From assembly GCA_960531495.1 (NCBI GenBank), contig OY482846.1:47200974-47264973 (forward strand): 64,000 nt of DNA, read 5' to 3'. The notes under the pieces were generated by a model. That model worked only from the letters and a program-made list of their open reading frames with translations, did no database searches and was not told the origin of the DNA. A program made the translations under genes and the position numbers. The DNA is from Zeus faber (Eukaryota; Chordata; Actinopteri; Zeiformes; Zeidae). This document shows, one piece after another, positions 45,817 to 59,858 of the stretch (its first letter is position 1; the number at the start of each line of letters is the position of its first letter).

Positions 45817-48800
45817 ATGGGCGACACCAGCGAGCGCAGCAAGGCGCCCCGTCTCCCTCCGCGCTGTCCCTGCGGATTCTGGGGGTGAGCTTTCCGCGCG
45901 GCGCGCCCGCTCTCGGGGCGGGCGGACGCGGCGGGTCCCGCCGGGGTTCGCCCGTCGCCGTGTTTTTAGTCCGAATTCCCCCATTGTTGTTGTTGTGTTG
46001 TGCGGGCCGGGTGGGGGTTGGGAAGTTGGCGTTAATACCCCCGCGGCTTTAAAACGAGGGGACGGGGACTACTTTCTCCTTGTTTCGTTGTTCCAACCCG
46101 TCGCCGGCGAGCGTCGCCCCCTGTTAATCGCGGTTTTGTCGGTTTATTAATCGCGGTTTTAGCGAGCGATGTGAAAAGCGGGAGGTGACGTATCGGGGAC
46201 CGGGGTGATTTATTGCCAGAAGGTTCCTTTATAAACGTGCGCCGGCGTGACGTCCGCGTCCGAAGCGAACGGTATTGTCGAGCAAAATCCCCGATCTCAA
46301 TCGATTAATCGACCGATCGGGGCGATATTCCCTGTAATGTGTGCGCTCCTATTTTTTTTTTCTTTTTTTTTTTTAACCCCCCTTGTCTCGTCTTGTCAAG
46401 TGGTCGATGTGTTTCCATCCCGGATGTGATTCTCCTTGTTGACAGTGAAACACTTTGACTCTGCTGCTCTTGCGAAAAACCAGCCCGATGTGAACGATCA
46501 TCGTAGTTGTTGTTTGTATTTTTGTTTGTTTCGTTTTGGGGGTTTTGTTTTTTTTAACCACTTTCATCTCCAGGTCGGGGGAGCGTCACCGAGCATGAGA
46601 ACTGACACATGACGTGTCGTTTTGGCCCCACCGCCGCCACACGCGGTTGCTGTCGGGCGATTATGTCGTAATACGGTGGTATCGATACCGCGACGGGATA
46701 TCGTTCGTGATGTCGCGATGACAGCGGCTTTGCGGTCAATGCAAATTTCTCAACTTCCATCGATCTGCCCCGGCGGTTCTCATCACGCATCGATCCGCGT
46801 TATTAATGAATGTCAACCCCAAATGTTTTTTTTGTTTTGTTTTTTTCAGTCAATAATATTATGTCGTGAAAGCAGCAATACTCATCCCTGAATCTCAAAT
46901 ATTGATATCCATTTTTATTTTTTTCGGTTATCGCCCAGCCCAAATGACCAGGCGTGCGAACCGCAGGTTTTATACAATACGGTTGTTATTGTTCGTATGG
47001 TGTCATCAGTACATCGATCTTACCAGTAATGTTAGCGCGTGTACTCGGGGAAAACCGGAATCCCGGATGACGGTTAGTCTCAGATCACAACATTGATATT
47101 GATAGTTTAAAAGTATACATCCCAGCCCCAATGTGTTCCATTTTATATGTTCCATTATGGTGACATTCCACTTTTCTTTAATGGGGAGAGAGAAAAAAAA
47201 AAAAAGTGTTTTGTTCACCACCGTCACGTTTCTCTGAAGATCCAGGTGCATAAGGTGGTGCCCGCAATATGTATGGGGGGTTAGAACATTTCCATTGCTG
47301 ATTCATATTTTCTCAAATTGATTTGTCGTCAAATCCTTGGCACCTGCATTCATTTACATTTTATTTCGTGTGTCTGTTGCTAAAAACCTGGATCCCCCCC
47401 CCCCGTCACCTTCCACCTGTCGATGTCAGGTGACAAAAAATGTCAGTGTGTTTATGGCCGTCTCAGAATAACACCTGGCGAAAGGCCTCCGTTCCCTCCC
47501 CCGCGGAGCTCCGTGGAGAATGCGGCGTCTCCTCTGTCAGGGGGTCGTGGTGTGCGGCGAGACGCGCCGCTCCGCTCCGGCCCCAAACGGCGACAATGCA
47601 AACCCGTGCGCACGTCAGTCAGTTTGCGATCTACGTTGTGAACTGTAAGCAAACTGCCTCCAAATGAATGCTTTCTCACGTGCGGGCTGCGCGGATTAGG
47701 GCGTGTGTGTGTGTCCGGTGTAGTCCGCGGGGTAGTTACCATACGCACAGTCAGCTGGACGTCGGCGATTAAGCGCGGTAACCTGAAGATTTCCAGTTGC
47801 AGCGATGAGATCGGTTATTTTTAAGAGCGCTATTTCGGCGATTGATTCACCGCTCGCCTCTGAAGTCCTTCCAACGCAACGCGGCACAAAACCGCCTGAG
47901 CTCACGCAACAAATCGGGACTCGGCTTCATCCCACTGCGTCGGTATCTCGTTTAGGTATTGGAGCAGTTTTATCAGTGCAGGAGTCCAGTGTTGGACCTG
48001 ATACCCGTGTCTGTGCGTCCTTGGTGGGAAGTATGTTTTATAACTTGTCTTATGTCTATATTAAGGTATCTTTAGCAAATATGTTACTGATACGTTGCCT
48101 CTTTGAGCTGACACAACGACGCCCTCGTAGTTACCAAATACTGTCTGCCTTTCCGTTACCGCATGGTTGCATGATTAATTTTTATTTTATTTTTTTAGGG
48201 GGGTGATTTTAGGCGGTCTCATTTAATGGGAGGGCATTGACAACCTTTCTGTGTTCCTCCGGGCTCTGACCCTCCAGGCGACAGATGAGTGGCCCCTTTT
48301 CTCCGGTTACCGAATTGGGATGAATTCACAGTCTCCGTTTGGCATATCGTCGTTTAATAAGAGGACAGTGGCACTGAGGTGAAACTGATCAACGTTGAGT
48401 CAAAGTCATAGTCCTTTACCAGGGTTACGAGGGCCAGCTGTTGTATTCTGATACTGGTTCCCGAACTATGTTTTTATGCTAGTTTATTTATAGAAATAGG
48501 AACACATGGCTTTTAGGCAATTTACTATTGTAAAATGGAAAAAAAGTCCCCTTCTTATTTGATTTGATCCCATTTTAACAAAAAAAAAAGAAAAGATTAA
48601 ATAACACATGGTACAAATCTTTGATTTTATTTTTGACTCACGACGCTGGAGATGGTTACTACTTGGGTATCAAATTCTGATATGGAGTGGCTGGATGTTT
48701 CACCACGTCGATGCAATTCATACAAGACACAGGATCTGATGTGAAACCACTTAGGCAGATAATCAGGGGGCTACACACAGAAATCCCGTCCAGCCAAACA

Positions 48801-51800
48801 CATAAGGAGAGCACCATATGTGACAGCATTAGTGTTTCAATGAGGTGATCACGTGGCCGTCCTCTTTAACCAACATTTTGTTGAATTTGGCCCACTACAC
48901 CTCCCAGAAAGCTCAACGGTGACCCATCCTCCACCCCCATAGCCTCTTTTGGGGATGCGCGGCCCATGTATGCACGCACAGCGATAATCGCTAACTATAC
49001 CCACTGGCACTGCACAGACATGCCCCCGTGGCTACTATCGATCGCTGATTGCCACCGCCAATTCCATATGGGCCTGCCCATTGACTAACCTCACTGGCGC
49101 CGTTGGTGCTTGCACACCGCCGCTGTGTCCGTATTGTCATCCTCGGTAGTGACCATCCATCCTCAGCTACTGCCCATTGGCTAATGGCCCGTGGACAAAC
49201 ACCATTACAGAACTCTCTTTTAAATCCCGGTCCAGGCGGTCTGTTGGTAGTTGAAAATGGAGCAGGCTTTAATCTGTTCTGCATGAATATAATTTCATAT
49301 GTATTGTATATATTACATTTACATTTTTACATTACATTTAGTCATTTAGCAGACGCTTTTATCCAAAGCGACTTACAATTGTTCAAAGACCGACGGACGC
49401 AGCCATCAGGAGCAATTAGGGGTTAAGTGTCTTGCTCAAGGACACTACAGCATGCTAGCAGGAGGAGCCTGGGATCCAACCAGCAACCTTTGGATTACTA
49501 GACCACCAGCTCTACCTCCTGAGCTACCATCCCCATATATTACATGAAATATATGTTGGCGCTCAATTTCTATTCAAAGAATATACATTCTTGTACAGCA
49601 TAGACTTTGCTCCAGCCAGTGAGCTGTACAGCGAATGGCACCCCTCACCCCTGGCAGTGTCAGTGCCTGATCTACACATCATATGCTATGAAGGGCATTT
49701 GACCGGGCTGGTGGAGCTGCCCCCACCCCCCTGGACCCTGAAGAGACTGATAGCAGCCTACTTGATGGAAAAATTCTCTAGATGTAGGCCGGTTGCATAG
49801 CTTCTGCCGGCACAATGGAATGAATAACCCACCAAGTTCCAGCCTCTGGGGCTATTGACAAGGCTCCAGGCGGACAGAAAAGGCCCCTGGTTTATGTATT
49901 GTGTTGCTATTCAAGTGGATGCACAAGAGAGGTCTAGAAGGCAAGGCTGTGATGTCAGGTGTTATTTAGCTAACCCAGGTTTTTTGGGGGTTTTTTTTCC
50001 CTCAAAAAGGAAAATCGCACAAATTTGTTTAAAGCATTTTTCTTTCATTCCGTCGGCCTTTTATTTATTTCTTTTCGTAATAGTAGGTTTAACATTTTCC
50101 AAGGTGGATAACAGGGTTTAGTCAATTTCATTTGTTTGTAGGACGGGCTGTGTATTTGCCGTGTTTAAAAAGCTGTGTGGTTAGCTGGCAGTTCTGGGCT
50201 TAAGTCGTTTGTATTGACCTCTCTGGTGACACATTCACAGACTGTGAAAAATACAGTAACCATCCAGTAACAAAGACATGTAAGGGCTGCTGGCAGTTTA
50301 GAACCAGAATAACTATTAACCAAGTGTAATAACTCACCTGGAATTTGTCCCTGTAATGTTGGCATTACGGCACCGACAAGTAGTTACTCTGTACATTCGA
50401 CGCTAAATACTGGGAGTGGTACGACGGCGCAGTGCAACAGATGCAAAGAGCGGATTACGGCGCTCGGCGAGATGCAGTCGCTCACCACACGTCAATCAGG
50501 GGTTTTTACGACGGCCTTTTAAAACGGATGGGTTTATGTTTTTGACGCAATGCAGACGGTGGCTTGTGTCCAGTGTGTGGAGGAAGTAACGACCTGTACA
50601 ACATTCAACTTCCTCCCTTAGCCGACAGGCAGTAGTGCTGCTCCACCGCTGTTCCCTCACTGTTTGTTCTCATGACACATTTTGTGTAAATGTTTTATAT
50701 CATGACCGTCTTCGGTGAGAACCTCCCTGTCTATAACCCCACCCCCCCCCGCCGTTACGCTAATTATTTGATGTGCAAAAGTTTGTGTTCACCTGTTGCA
50801 TAACAGGAAATTTCACTTGCGTCATTAGGATCTGTAAATGGGGAAAAGGAGGGCTAGCCAATGGTGTATATTTCCACGTCTCGACGCTCCTTTACTTGAA
50901 AAAAACCAAAACATCTATATGCAGTCCGCGCAGCTAATTTGGTGTAAATTTGATGGCAGTTTGACATTATGTTCTACAGCTGTTTACAGTCAAGCCCAGG
51001 GACCGCCGGGGGTCAAAATGATATACTGTAAACAATGTTTAAAATTTAGGACTATATTGTATTTCACTGATCATAGAATTTGACAGGAAAAAAAAAAAGA
51101 TTAGTTCAACACTGATTTCAAGGAAAAGGGCCCTTTGAGATGAAATTGTGTTCAATTTGGATCTGTGGCCTATGTATAAATGTTGGGGGGGAAGTCTTCC
51201 AGCAGAACCCCTGGTACACATTTAAAAGGAGAGCCATGCACTTCCCTCTTTGAAAATCCCCGAGAAATACCGGGTTATGCTCCACTCCCATCCCTCTCCA
51301 GCGGTACTTCTTTCTCTCCGTTTGGTAAAGTTGACTTCTGGTCGTTCGTCGGTCCCACCTCAACGCAACCCCAGCATCCACGGAAACCAGGAAGCCCAAA
51401 GTGGACGCTTGTTTGGTTGAAACTAGAGCTGCACCGACACCGCTTTGCTTCCGTCTCGGCCCCAACCCGCGACTGAGAAGACGTGGCTGTCCTCCGCTTG
51501 CGCCGCCTAAATACTTCCTCCATTATGTGCTTTGACTCTATTTTCTCTCTTGTGTCATCAGGTCGAGTAAAACCATGAACCTCTGCTCCAAATGTTTTGC
51601 CGGTAAGTTATTCTCCCTCAATAACATGCTCCGCGCCCCGGCGCACAAGGTGGTGACGCCGGCTGCCGGCTGGGCAGCTCTGGCCTGTGTTTGTTTTAAC
51701 TGGTGTCGTCACAGCGCGGCCCAAGACATTTCTGTGACATGGTTTCAAGCAGGGCTGCGGCGGTGTGAATATTTTCTCACTGCGGTGAAAGGCGACATGG

Positions 51801-53579
51801 GGGCGTTTGAGAGATGGAGGATGTGTCCCCATCAGGCGCGGCGGCGCTCGTGTCGTCTCATGAGGCAGCGGTGTGAAATAAAATGACGCGCTCTTAAAAT
51901 AAAAGCGCAGTGTTTTGACCGATCACAGGTCGGTACCGTCGGAGAGGGAGCCATCAGGGCTCAGTGTCGCGATTATTTAAAATGATGTAGTGAGGTTTAC
52001 ATTGACATATTGAGGGGGACAACTCTGCATTCCGGACCCCTCCCCCCGTAATTCCCGCTCCTGGCCACGCCCCGTTCCTATTGGCATTGAACAGCCGAGT
52101 CCGATTTGACTGACAAAATTCCGAGTCAGGTACAGCCCTACAAATAATTAATAACAATAGGACACACACAAAAGAAATCCCCCTTACGTTTAATGGACTG
52201 CCCCTCCCCCTTCAGTCACTGTGATGGTGAGATCCCTGATGAGATGGTGATAATCTCAATTAGTTGAGTATTTACTGCATGTCAGTCAGTGCGACTACGT
52301 CACTTTGTGTTGGTATCAGTTTAACACGGTGTCAGAGCTGATGCCAATTTGGTTATCTGGTAATGTTAGTATAATGTTATCGAGTATTAATCTGTGGCTT
52401 AAAAAAATGTCCACACAAATGAAAGTATGGAAAATAAATATTTTAAGGATACTTTTAAGCTCTGAGTGCTACTTGACACAGGAAAGACGGCTTTCGCTCT
52501 CGTTCTTCATTATTCACTTTGAAGGCCAAGGACGCGGCCAGGTTGAGCCGGTCTATGAGCTTGTCTCTCAGGAATGCCACCCGTGCAAGGCCGCAAAAAG
52601 TCGTTCAAATGTGTCATAGCGCATTTCGGGCCCTCCTCTTGTCGCCGTTTTGCTGCCGTCATCAATTTTCTTATTTCCTATAGGCGATGACTGGGCTTCC
52701 TGGTCCCAATACTTACTCTTGAGAGGGATTTATTTTTTGACACACTCATATGAAGCGGTAAATGGAAAGACGGACATTATTTAAGCACAAATCATCAGAA
52801 ACTGCTGTGTTAATGTCCTTAAACATTGTTCTTTGGACGCTTCCCTTAAAAAAAAAACCATTCTAATTCCAAGAATTCAAAGCCATTGTATTTCACGCTA
52901 AAATGTGCATTTATGAGGTTGTGCCCGACTGAGGATTTTCAGAGGATTCGGCAGTTAAATATGAATATTCTCCTTTGTTTCTGCTTCATAGACTTCCTGG
53001 CAATGGGGAAATGACATTGGGTTTCAGTGTTAATTTAGACCATGAACAGATGAATAGAACATGGAACAGAATCAGAGGAAATGTTTGTTTTTTCCCATTT
53101 AAACTCAAATACATTAAGACATATGATGCCAGGTGGCTGATTTTAATTTATTGCTTGATTGGCTGCGGTGAATGAGACGGCAGCACATGGGTATTTCTGG
53201 TTAAACAGAACTTTAAACTTCTTCGGTTTTTTTTTTTTTTTTTTTTTTGCAAAAAACAAACCCAACACACTTATTTTAATGAACAAATTAAATTTTGAAT
53301 TAACAGCACGTCTTCACAACTAACACAGCCTGTGCAATAACAAGTGCAAATGAGCAAATTAAAAACAAATTTCTTTAGGATGAAAATACGTTTGTATTCA
53401 TTCTTCTCCTACACAAAACAAATTATTTAACAGCCTAGACAAATTAACTCCTATTTCCAAAACAAAGTCTTTTGAAATAAAAAAAAGTTGAGCGGGGTTC
53501 AAGTTAATTGGTGGATTGTTATGATTTGCATAAGTTCATCTGATTGGAGGATAGTGGATGATTCAAATAATAATTTCAG

Positions 53580-53662
<83 letters not shown>

Positions 53663-56600
53663 TTATAATAATGGTAAAATAAAAGCTCACAGTCAGACCA
53701 GTGTGTGGTGCCTTTGCTTTGTAAGCCTGACGTGACAGTGGGTGCGCTCCTTTTCAGCCAGGGCACCTCGAGGGAGGGAGGTGACCTCTTACAGGGAGGT
53801 TGAACCATTTGCCGGCAGCAGGCGACAGCAACTTAAAACAAACACAACATAAAAGTGTAAATCTTGACAGAAAAAGCGCGGCCCATCACCCAGCGAGACT
53901 GGGTTCCCTTCGTTCCTCCAAAAGAGCCGTTCAAAAGAAGCGGGTCGTTCCCGAGCGAGGTGGTGCGACTGAAAGCGAGTGCCTGAAGAGAAGCTCCCAA
54001 TAAAGAGGGACACGTTCATCCCAGGGGCTCATTTTCCCACCGGACACCTTGTTTGATTGCACTCTTTACTGAAACATTCCTATATAATTTTATCTTGTGT
54101 TTCTTTGGAAAAGGCTGCAGTAGTTGCGTGCAGTTGAAGAAATGAGAAAAAATTTAAATCCCTGAGATTGGACCAGATGCAACGACCTGTGGTTCTGTCG
54201 ACCCTCCCCTCTCACTCGCTCCACATCCACCGATACGCAGTGCCGGGCGTATCCGCCAAGGCGTGAGCGCTGCACCGACGAGCTGAAATGGGAAGTGAGG
54301 TTTAGTTCGTTAAAGAACGCAACCTGAGGAGGGTGTCTGCCGCTTTTCAGCCTGATCGGCCGCCGACCGGCCGGTCACCGTCAAGCACATCCCGCTCTGT
54401 GCCGGTCAAAACGAACACGCCCGATGCCGGGCTCATGTGCCGTACTCGTCAAAATGCTCCGGTCCTGCCACCCCCGTGGCGACGTCATGACATTGGGGTG
54501 GCGTTGACGCTCAAAAAGGGGAGCGAGAAGGAGAAAATGTGGGCGGTTTGGAGGCGCTCCGAGGTGAAAGGTGACGCTGGATAAAGATGGATCAGTTGTT
54601 TAACCGCCGCTGTCGCTGCGGCGGAGCGTCTGCTCCGGTTGTTCACGGTGCACAAGCTCCCGATGAACGGCTCCGGATCTTTGTTTGACGCGTCGTTGGG
54701 TTTGATTCAGTTGGTTTTAATGCACGGTGAGTGAAGGAGGACGTCCAGGGAGCCGGAGTGTGAAGAGTCGGTCATTTGACAATTTATTTATTAATTTTTA
54801 TTGCAATGATTGCAATTTATTTTGGAATGGCAGGTACCATAGAAGTATAATAGAAAGGTATATTTGCAGAGACTTTCATTTACAGTTTGAAGTGGACATT
54901 TCTGTGTTGGTTATTTGTTGTGTCCAGTTACAGGTTGAATTCTACTGAAACTTGGTGACAGTTCCATGTTGTATTTGATTGGGACTCAGTGTTTCAGGTT
55001 TGATTGTCGGAATCGGCCGAGAAAATTGCAATCGGTGCGTCTAACTAACTTTTACCGTAACTTCACGAGATGATGCATTTCAGGGGGTATATCCTAATGA
55101 GATGAATTGGTATACTGTATATATTTAGCCGCAGTAGCTCACAAATGATGTGAATCATTTAGCTGCAGTAACTCGAACGCCACGGAGACTCCCTGTTACT
55201 TTACTGTGAAACTCAAAATATTTTCCCAAGGTTGGCAGCTCTGCGTTATTTATATTTTATAATTCCCTTTAATTTATTAATAATTCAGTATTGTAGTATG
55301 CTCCCCGTGAATCGTTGTGATGTGGGAACATTGTTTTTATCAAAATTCAGAAAAAGACAGTTTTTCTCTTAGATTTCGGATGGCTTGTTTTTAGGCTTAG
55401 AGGTTTTCCTTTCCAATCTGGAATCCTGGGTTTTATCTTGGAAACTCCCAGGAGCGAAGCTTCTCACACGGGAAACTGTTGAAGCGAAGCCTCAATACAA
55501 CGTCCGCCTGTGCTCTAAATCTGTCTGGCAAAAAAGTAAGTTACCAGCCAGATTAAAAAAAGACCGTTCCTGCGCCTTTTAACCCTCCCGCTGACTTTGT
55601 GTTTAGTTTTCGGGAGGATTGCTGGAGGGAAGAGCCCAAGCGCCAGCGGCGGCCATGGCAACCGCCAGACCGCGGCACGCCGCGGGGACGGCCGGTGTGG
55701 CCCCGCGCGTCGGCAGCGCGGCTCAGAATAGATTCAATACACATGAGTACGGCGGCAGAGCAGAAATGGGTTAGCCAGATTATGGACGGGGGCGGGGGGG
55801 AACTAGGCTGCCTGGTTTCAACAGATAGCCATGCGGTTCACTGCGCTTAAAAAGTTGGAACCGTCCTGCCCGGCGTGGGCTCGAAGGCCGCCGGGGCTGT
55901 CTCTGCTGGTTCTCCCACGCCAGGTTTTTCTCCGCGACTATCTCCGGTTCCCGTTAAAGGCGTACTCCCGTTTTTAGGTTTTTTTTTTTGGGGGGGGGGG
56001 GTGAGCTTGTTTTCTCGTTCTCGCGTCTCGCTTAAATACTCTGCTCCTGAGACGCTGGAGGACGCATATCCCTGGTTTCACAGGTGCTAGGCGAGTCGAT
56101 CCCCTCTCCAGCCCCGCCTTGCGCTGACGCAGTTTGCATTCAGCCCGTCACCGTCATGGTACTGTGACACAGGAATCAAAGTACTTATTGACCTTCTCGT
56201 CCCAAATAACGGAAGGCTGACCTTTAAGTCCTTGAGGCTTGGTAGAGGGTCTGATCAGTGGGTTTGTCACCTGAAGCCCCCCCCACGGTGTATGAGAATC
56301 AGGAAAGAAAAATAAAATAAAGGTTAGTTAGTTAGTTAGTTAGTGTGCTGCCATACCAAGTTACAAAGGGAATTAAACCCTTAATGCTGCCAGCACTGGT
56401 GCCGTGCCGTGGTCGTTTGACCACTGCAATTAATTGGCAGAATCTTTTAAATTGAACCAGTGTGGAGAGAATTGAATATGTCGTGCAATGAGGTTTAAGT
56501 TGAAACCTACTGGAATTTTTCCTTTAGAGTTTCCCTTTGTCTGTTGTTTTCTTGCTGCCTCACACTCTCCCCTTATGCCTCTCTCTCTGTTCCCCTCTCT

Positions 56601-59013
56601 GGGCATCCATGTCTTCCTTTTTGATTTCCCAAAGTCTCCTTTTTTCTTTTACCATACTTGCGAAAATGTACGAGCCAGCGGGTGCGACGCCGTCGAACGA
56701 AGCTTCACGCAAAGCTCGGGAAGGTTCTTCCTGTCCTGTTTTTATTTATTTATTTGTTTGTTTCCCTCTGCCCCCCTCTCACTCTCCTCTGCTGCAGACA
56801 TTCAGAAGAAGCAGCCGGAGGAGGACTGCACCTCCAAGCCCATCCAAAGCACTGGGAGTAGCCAATCGCCTGTCTTCAGTTCTGAGACCAGCAGTAGCAG
56901 TAGCCAATCCCTATCGTCGCCCCCGCCCTCGAGCGCCGAGCAGCTGTCGACCGAAGAACCCTCGTCCACATTCCCCACAGCACGGGAAGGTGAGATGGGG
57001 GCCACACGGGGGCCGGTGTGGATGATTCGCTATATTATATTATATAAATTGCTACTAAATATTAGTGATCTGTCCAATTTCCCAAACATAGATTTTTATT
57101 TTGTATTTTTTGTATTTTCTTTTTAATGGAGTTATCTATGACTTAATTTCAAACTCAAGAAGGTGCTTATTTTACAATACGGCATCATATATACATTGCA
57201 AAAGCTGTCTTCGACAAGGCTTTTAATATTGTTTTAAATCTTTTCTTTAATATTTGATCCTGAGTTTGTAGTGAGCTTTTTTTGTTAATATAATTACACT
57301 GAAGTCTTACTTTAACCACAAACTCTAACACAAGAGGGAATGAAATATGGCTTCAGGCAGCTGAGCGGGTTGCTGCAGATTAGACTTTTTACAGCCAAGG
57401 GCACGGGGAACTTACTTGAATTTAGGGCTGAACGATCAATCAAATTCAAACAGACAGCGCGATCTAATAGAAGACAAATTTCAAATCTCCAAGGCTGCGA
57501 TATTAAATAAAATTATAATAATAAAAAATAATTGAATAAAAAGTGTTTCATTTATAATTTTTTTTTTTTTACGTCACGCAATCTAACCAATGGGGCCGTC
57601 CGGGGCCGGCTCTTTCTAAAGGCATGATGGGCGGCCGTGTCCTTCTCCGACGGTACCGGGGGGTCCCGCTATCAGCGAGACAGAACATTGTGTTTTCATT
57701 TCACGTCTCCCTATGGAACGAAACAAGTGCATAATGGGGACACTTGGGCCACGTTCACACTGCAAGCCTTCGTGCTCAGATCTGTTTGTTCGGCTGTTCA
57801 CATTATTTTTTTGAATGTGGCCGATATCAGATTCCAGTGTGACCCGCTCACGGTCCTGAACCGACCTGCATGCGCAGAAGCAACGGCGACGTCACACGCA
57901 GCACGCCGTCCTATTAAAGTAAACATGGCAGGCAAATGCACCACGCTCCAGTGGTTGTGGGGCGGCTTTGCACCGTGTACCTTGGCAAGGTGCTTTTTTT
58001 CTTCTCTTTTTTTTTTTTTCCCTCCTTCAATAAGGACATTTAGTAAAAAAAAATGCATCTTAAAAAAAAAAAAAAAACCACTGTGTGCAAACTGCACCCC
58101 AATCTCTCCCTCAGAGGACACACACCCAATTTCAGATCCGGTGCGATTCATAACACGGGGCAGGCGTGGCCATGCCGGGTCGGTCTTCGGGTACTACTCA
58201 CTTAAGGACCTACCTGTTTAACCAGCGTTAGGACTTACCACCAGCTCTCTGACCAGTCTGTATTGTACACTGTGTACAATACCAAGCATCTCATCTCATC
58301 ACCCTTTATACACTATATATACACTCTATATGCTATATATAGTTTATACACTATATGCACTATATATACTACTGTATATACACTGCATACTGCACTGTAT
58401 AGCGCCTCAGTGTCGATTACTCACATTTTAGTATTTTGGAAATGATTGTGCATAATCTCCGGGCGCGTTGCAATGACATTTCACTGCATATATGTATGAA
58501 CATATGTATATTTATGTGACAAATATACCTCTTGAACTTGATTAAGACAACTCATCTCATCCCCGTTCTCTGTCAGTATTCACTCCACTTCACGATGGCC
58601 ACGCCCCCTTACCGTGGAATAACACGGGTCCTCGCCTATCAACCAACTCGCTTAACGACCTGGTGATAGGAACGGAATTCGGTCGTTGAGTGAGGACTAC
58701 CTGTACTCGTCTATCTATTATTATTATCTGAAATCATAACCGTATCCGATTTAGGACTACACGTGAAAGTGTCCCAATTCCGAATTAAATAGGTCAGATA
58801 CCATGTGATGTGTGCTGTTCACACCGTCATGAAAAAAACTGATCTGAGTCACATAAGGGTGAAAATATTGGGTTTTGGGCTGCAGTGTGAACGTAGCCTT
58901 TCTCCCATGAGACCCGGCACGCCGTCCCACGCTGTGCCATGCGTGTGCTGCTGGCGGGGCCCGGAACACCTGTAGATTCCTGACGGAGGAGCCTCGTCCA
59001 GAACATGGCGTCT

Positions 59014-59048
<35 letters not shown>

Positions 59049-59786
59049 GGGGTTTTTTTTTTTCCCCATCCCCTTTCTCATTAACCTTTTTTTCATTGAA
59101 TGAGCATAAAGCTGACCCTGGGCACACAGAGTGGCGCTCGGACAGAGCTCATTGGCTTGCGCGCACAAAGAGGATGTATGTGGACGATATTTATAAAAAA
59201 AATTACACATTTCTGCTGAAACACTGCCGATTTTTCGATTGGTAATTTTCAGATTTGAACAATCACAAGGCTTGACTTTAAATCAATCTTCTTCAGTTCT
59301 ACTGTGATTGAAGTAATTCAATAATTAAATAAATATGTTATGCTATCATTGTCACCCACCCGGCATCCATTGCAGCCTGGTCATCCTGGAAGGGGGATCC
59401 CTCCTTCTGTGGCCCCCTTCCCAAGGTTTCTTCCTTTTTTTTGTCCCCTAAGGCTTTTCTCGCAGTTTTTCCTTTGCCCAGATGAGCATTCAGATGTGGG
59501 GATGTCGTTGATTTCTATGTGAAATGTGGGTTTGTGAAGCCCTTTCAGCCTGTATTGTGATTAAGGGCTTTATAAATTAGCTTGACATCTGTTATTCCTA
59601 TCAATTCATCACATTTCATCATAGCACGTAGGCGTGGCCTACAGGAAAGAGCAGTTTAAAGTTCAAAGTATTTAAAGTGTTTTATTTGTTAAGTGTACAG
59701 TACAACACAAGGTCATTTGGTACAATGAAATTCTTGGGGCATGACAGGCAACAACTGCGTAGTGGGCATAAAAAGACAATAAATAA

Positions 59787-59858
<72 letters not shown>

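Noticed and set aside
45212..46150. 312-codon + frame across the zfand3 promoter and exon 1
   Set aside because: CpG-island composition. It overlaps the real exon 1 in another frame and has low-complexity content and no domain.
46650..46941. Possible hAT-like element with gggcgat ends
   Set aside because: End similarity is short and imperfect and no target duplication could be seen; mentioned only within the intron description.
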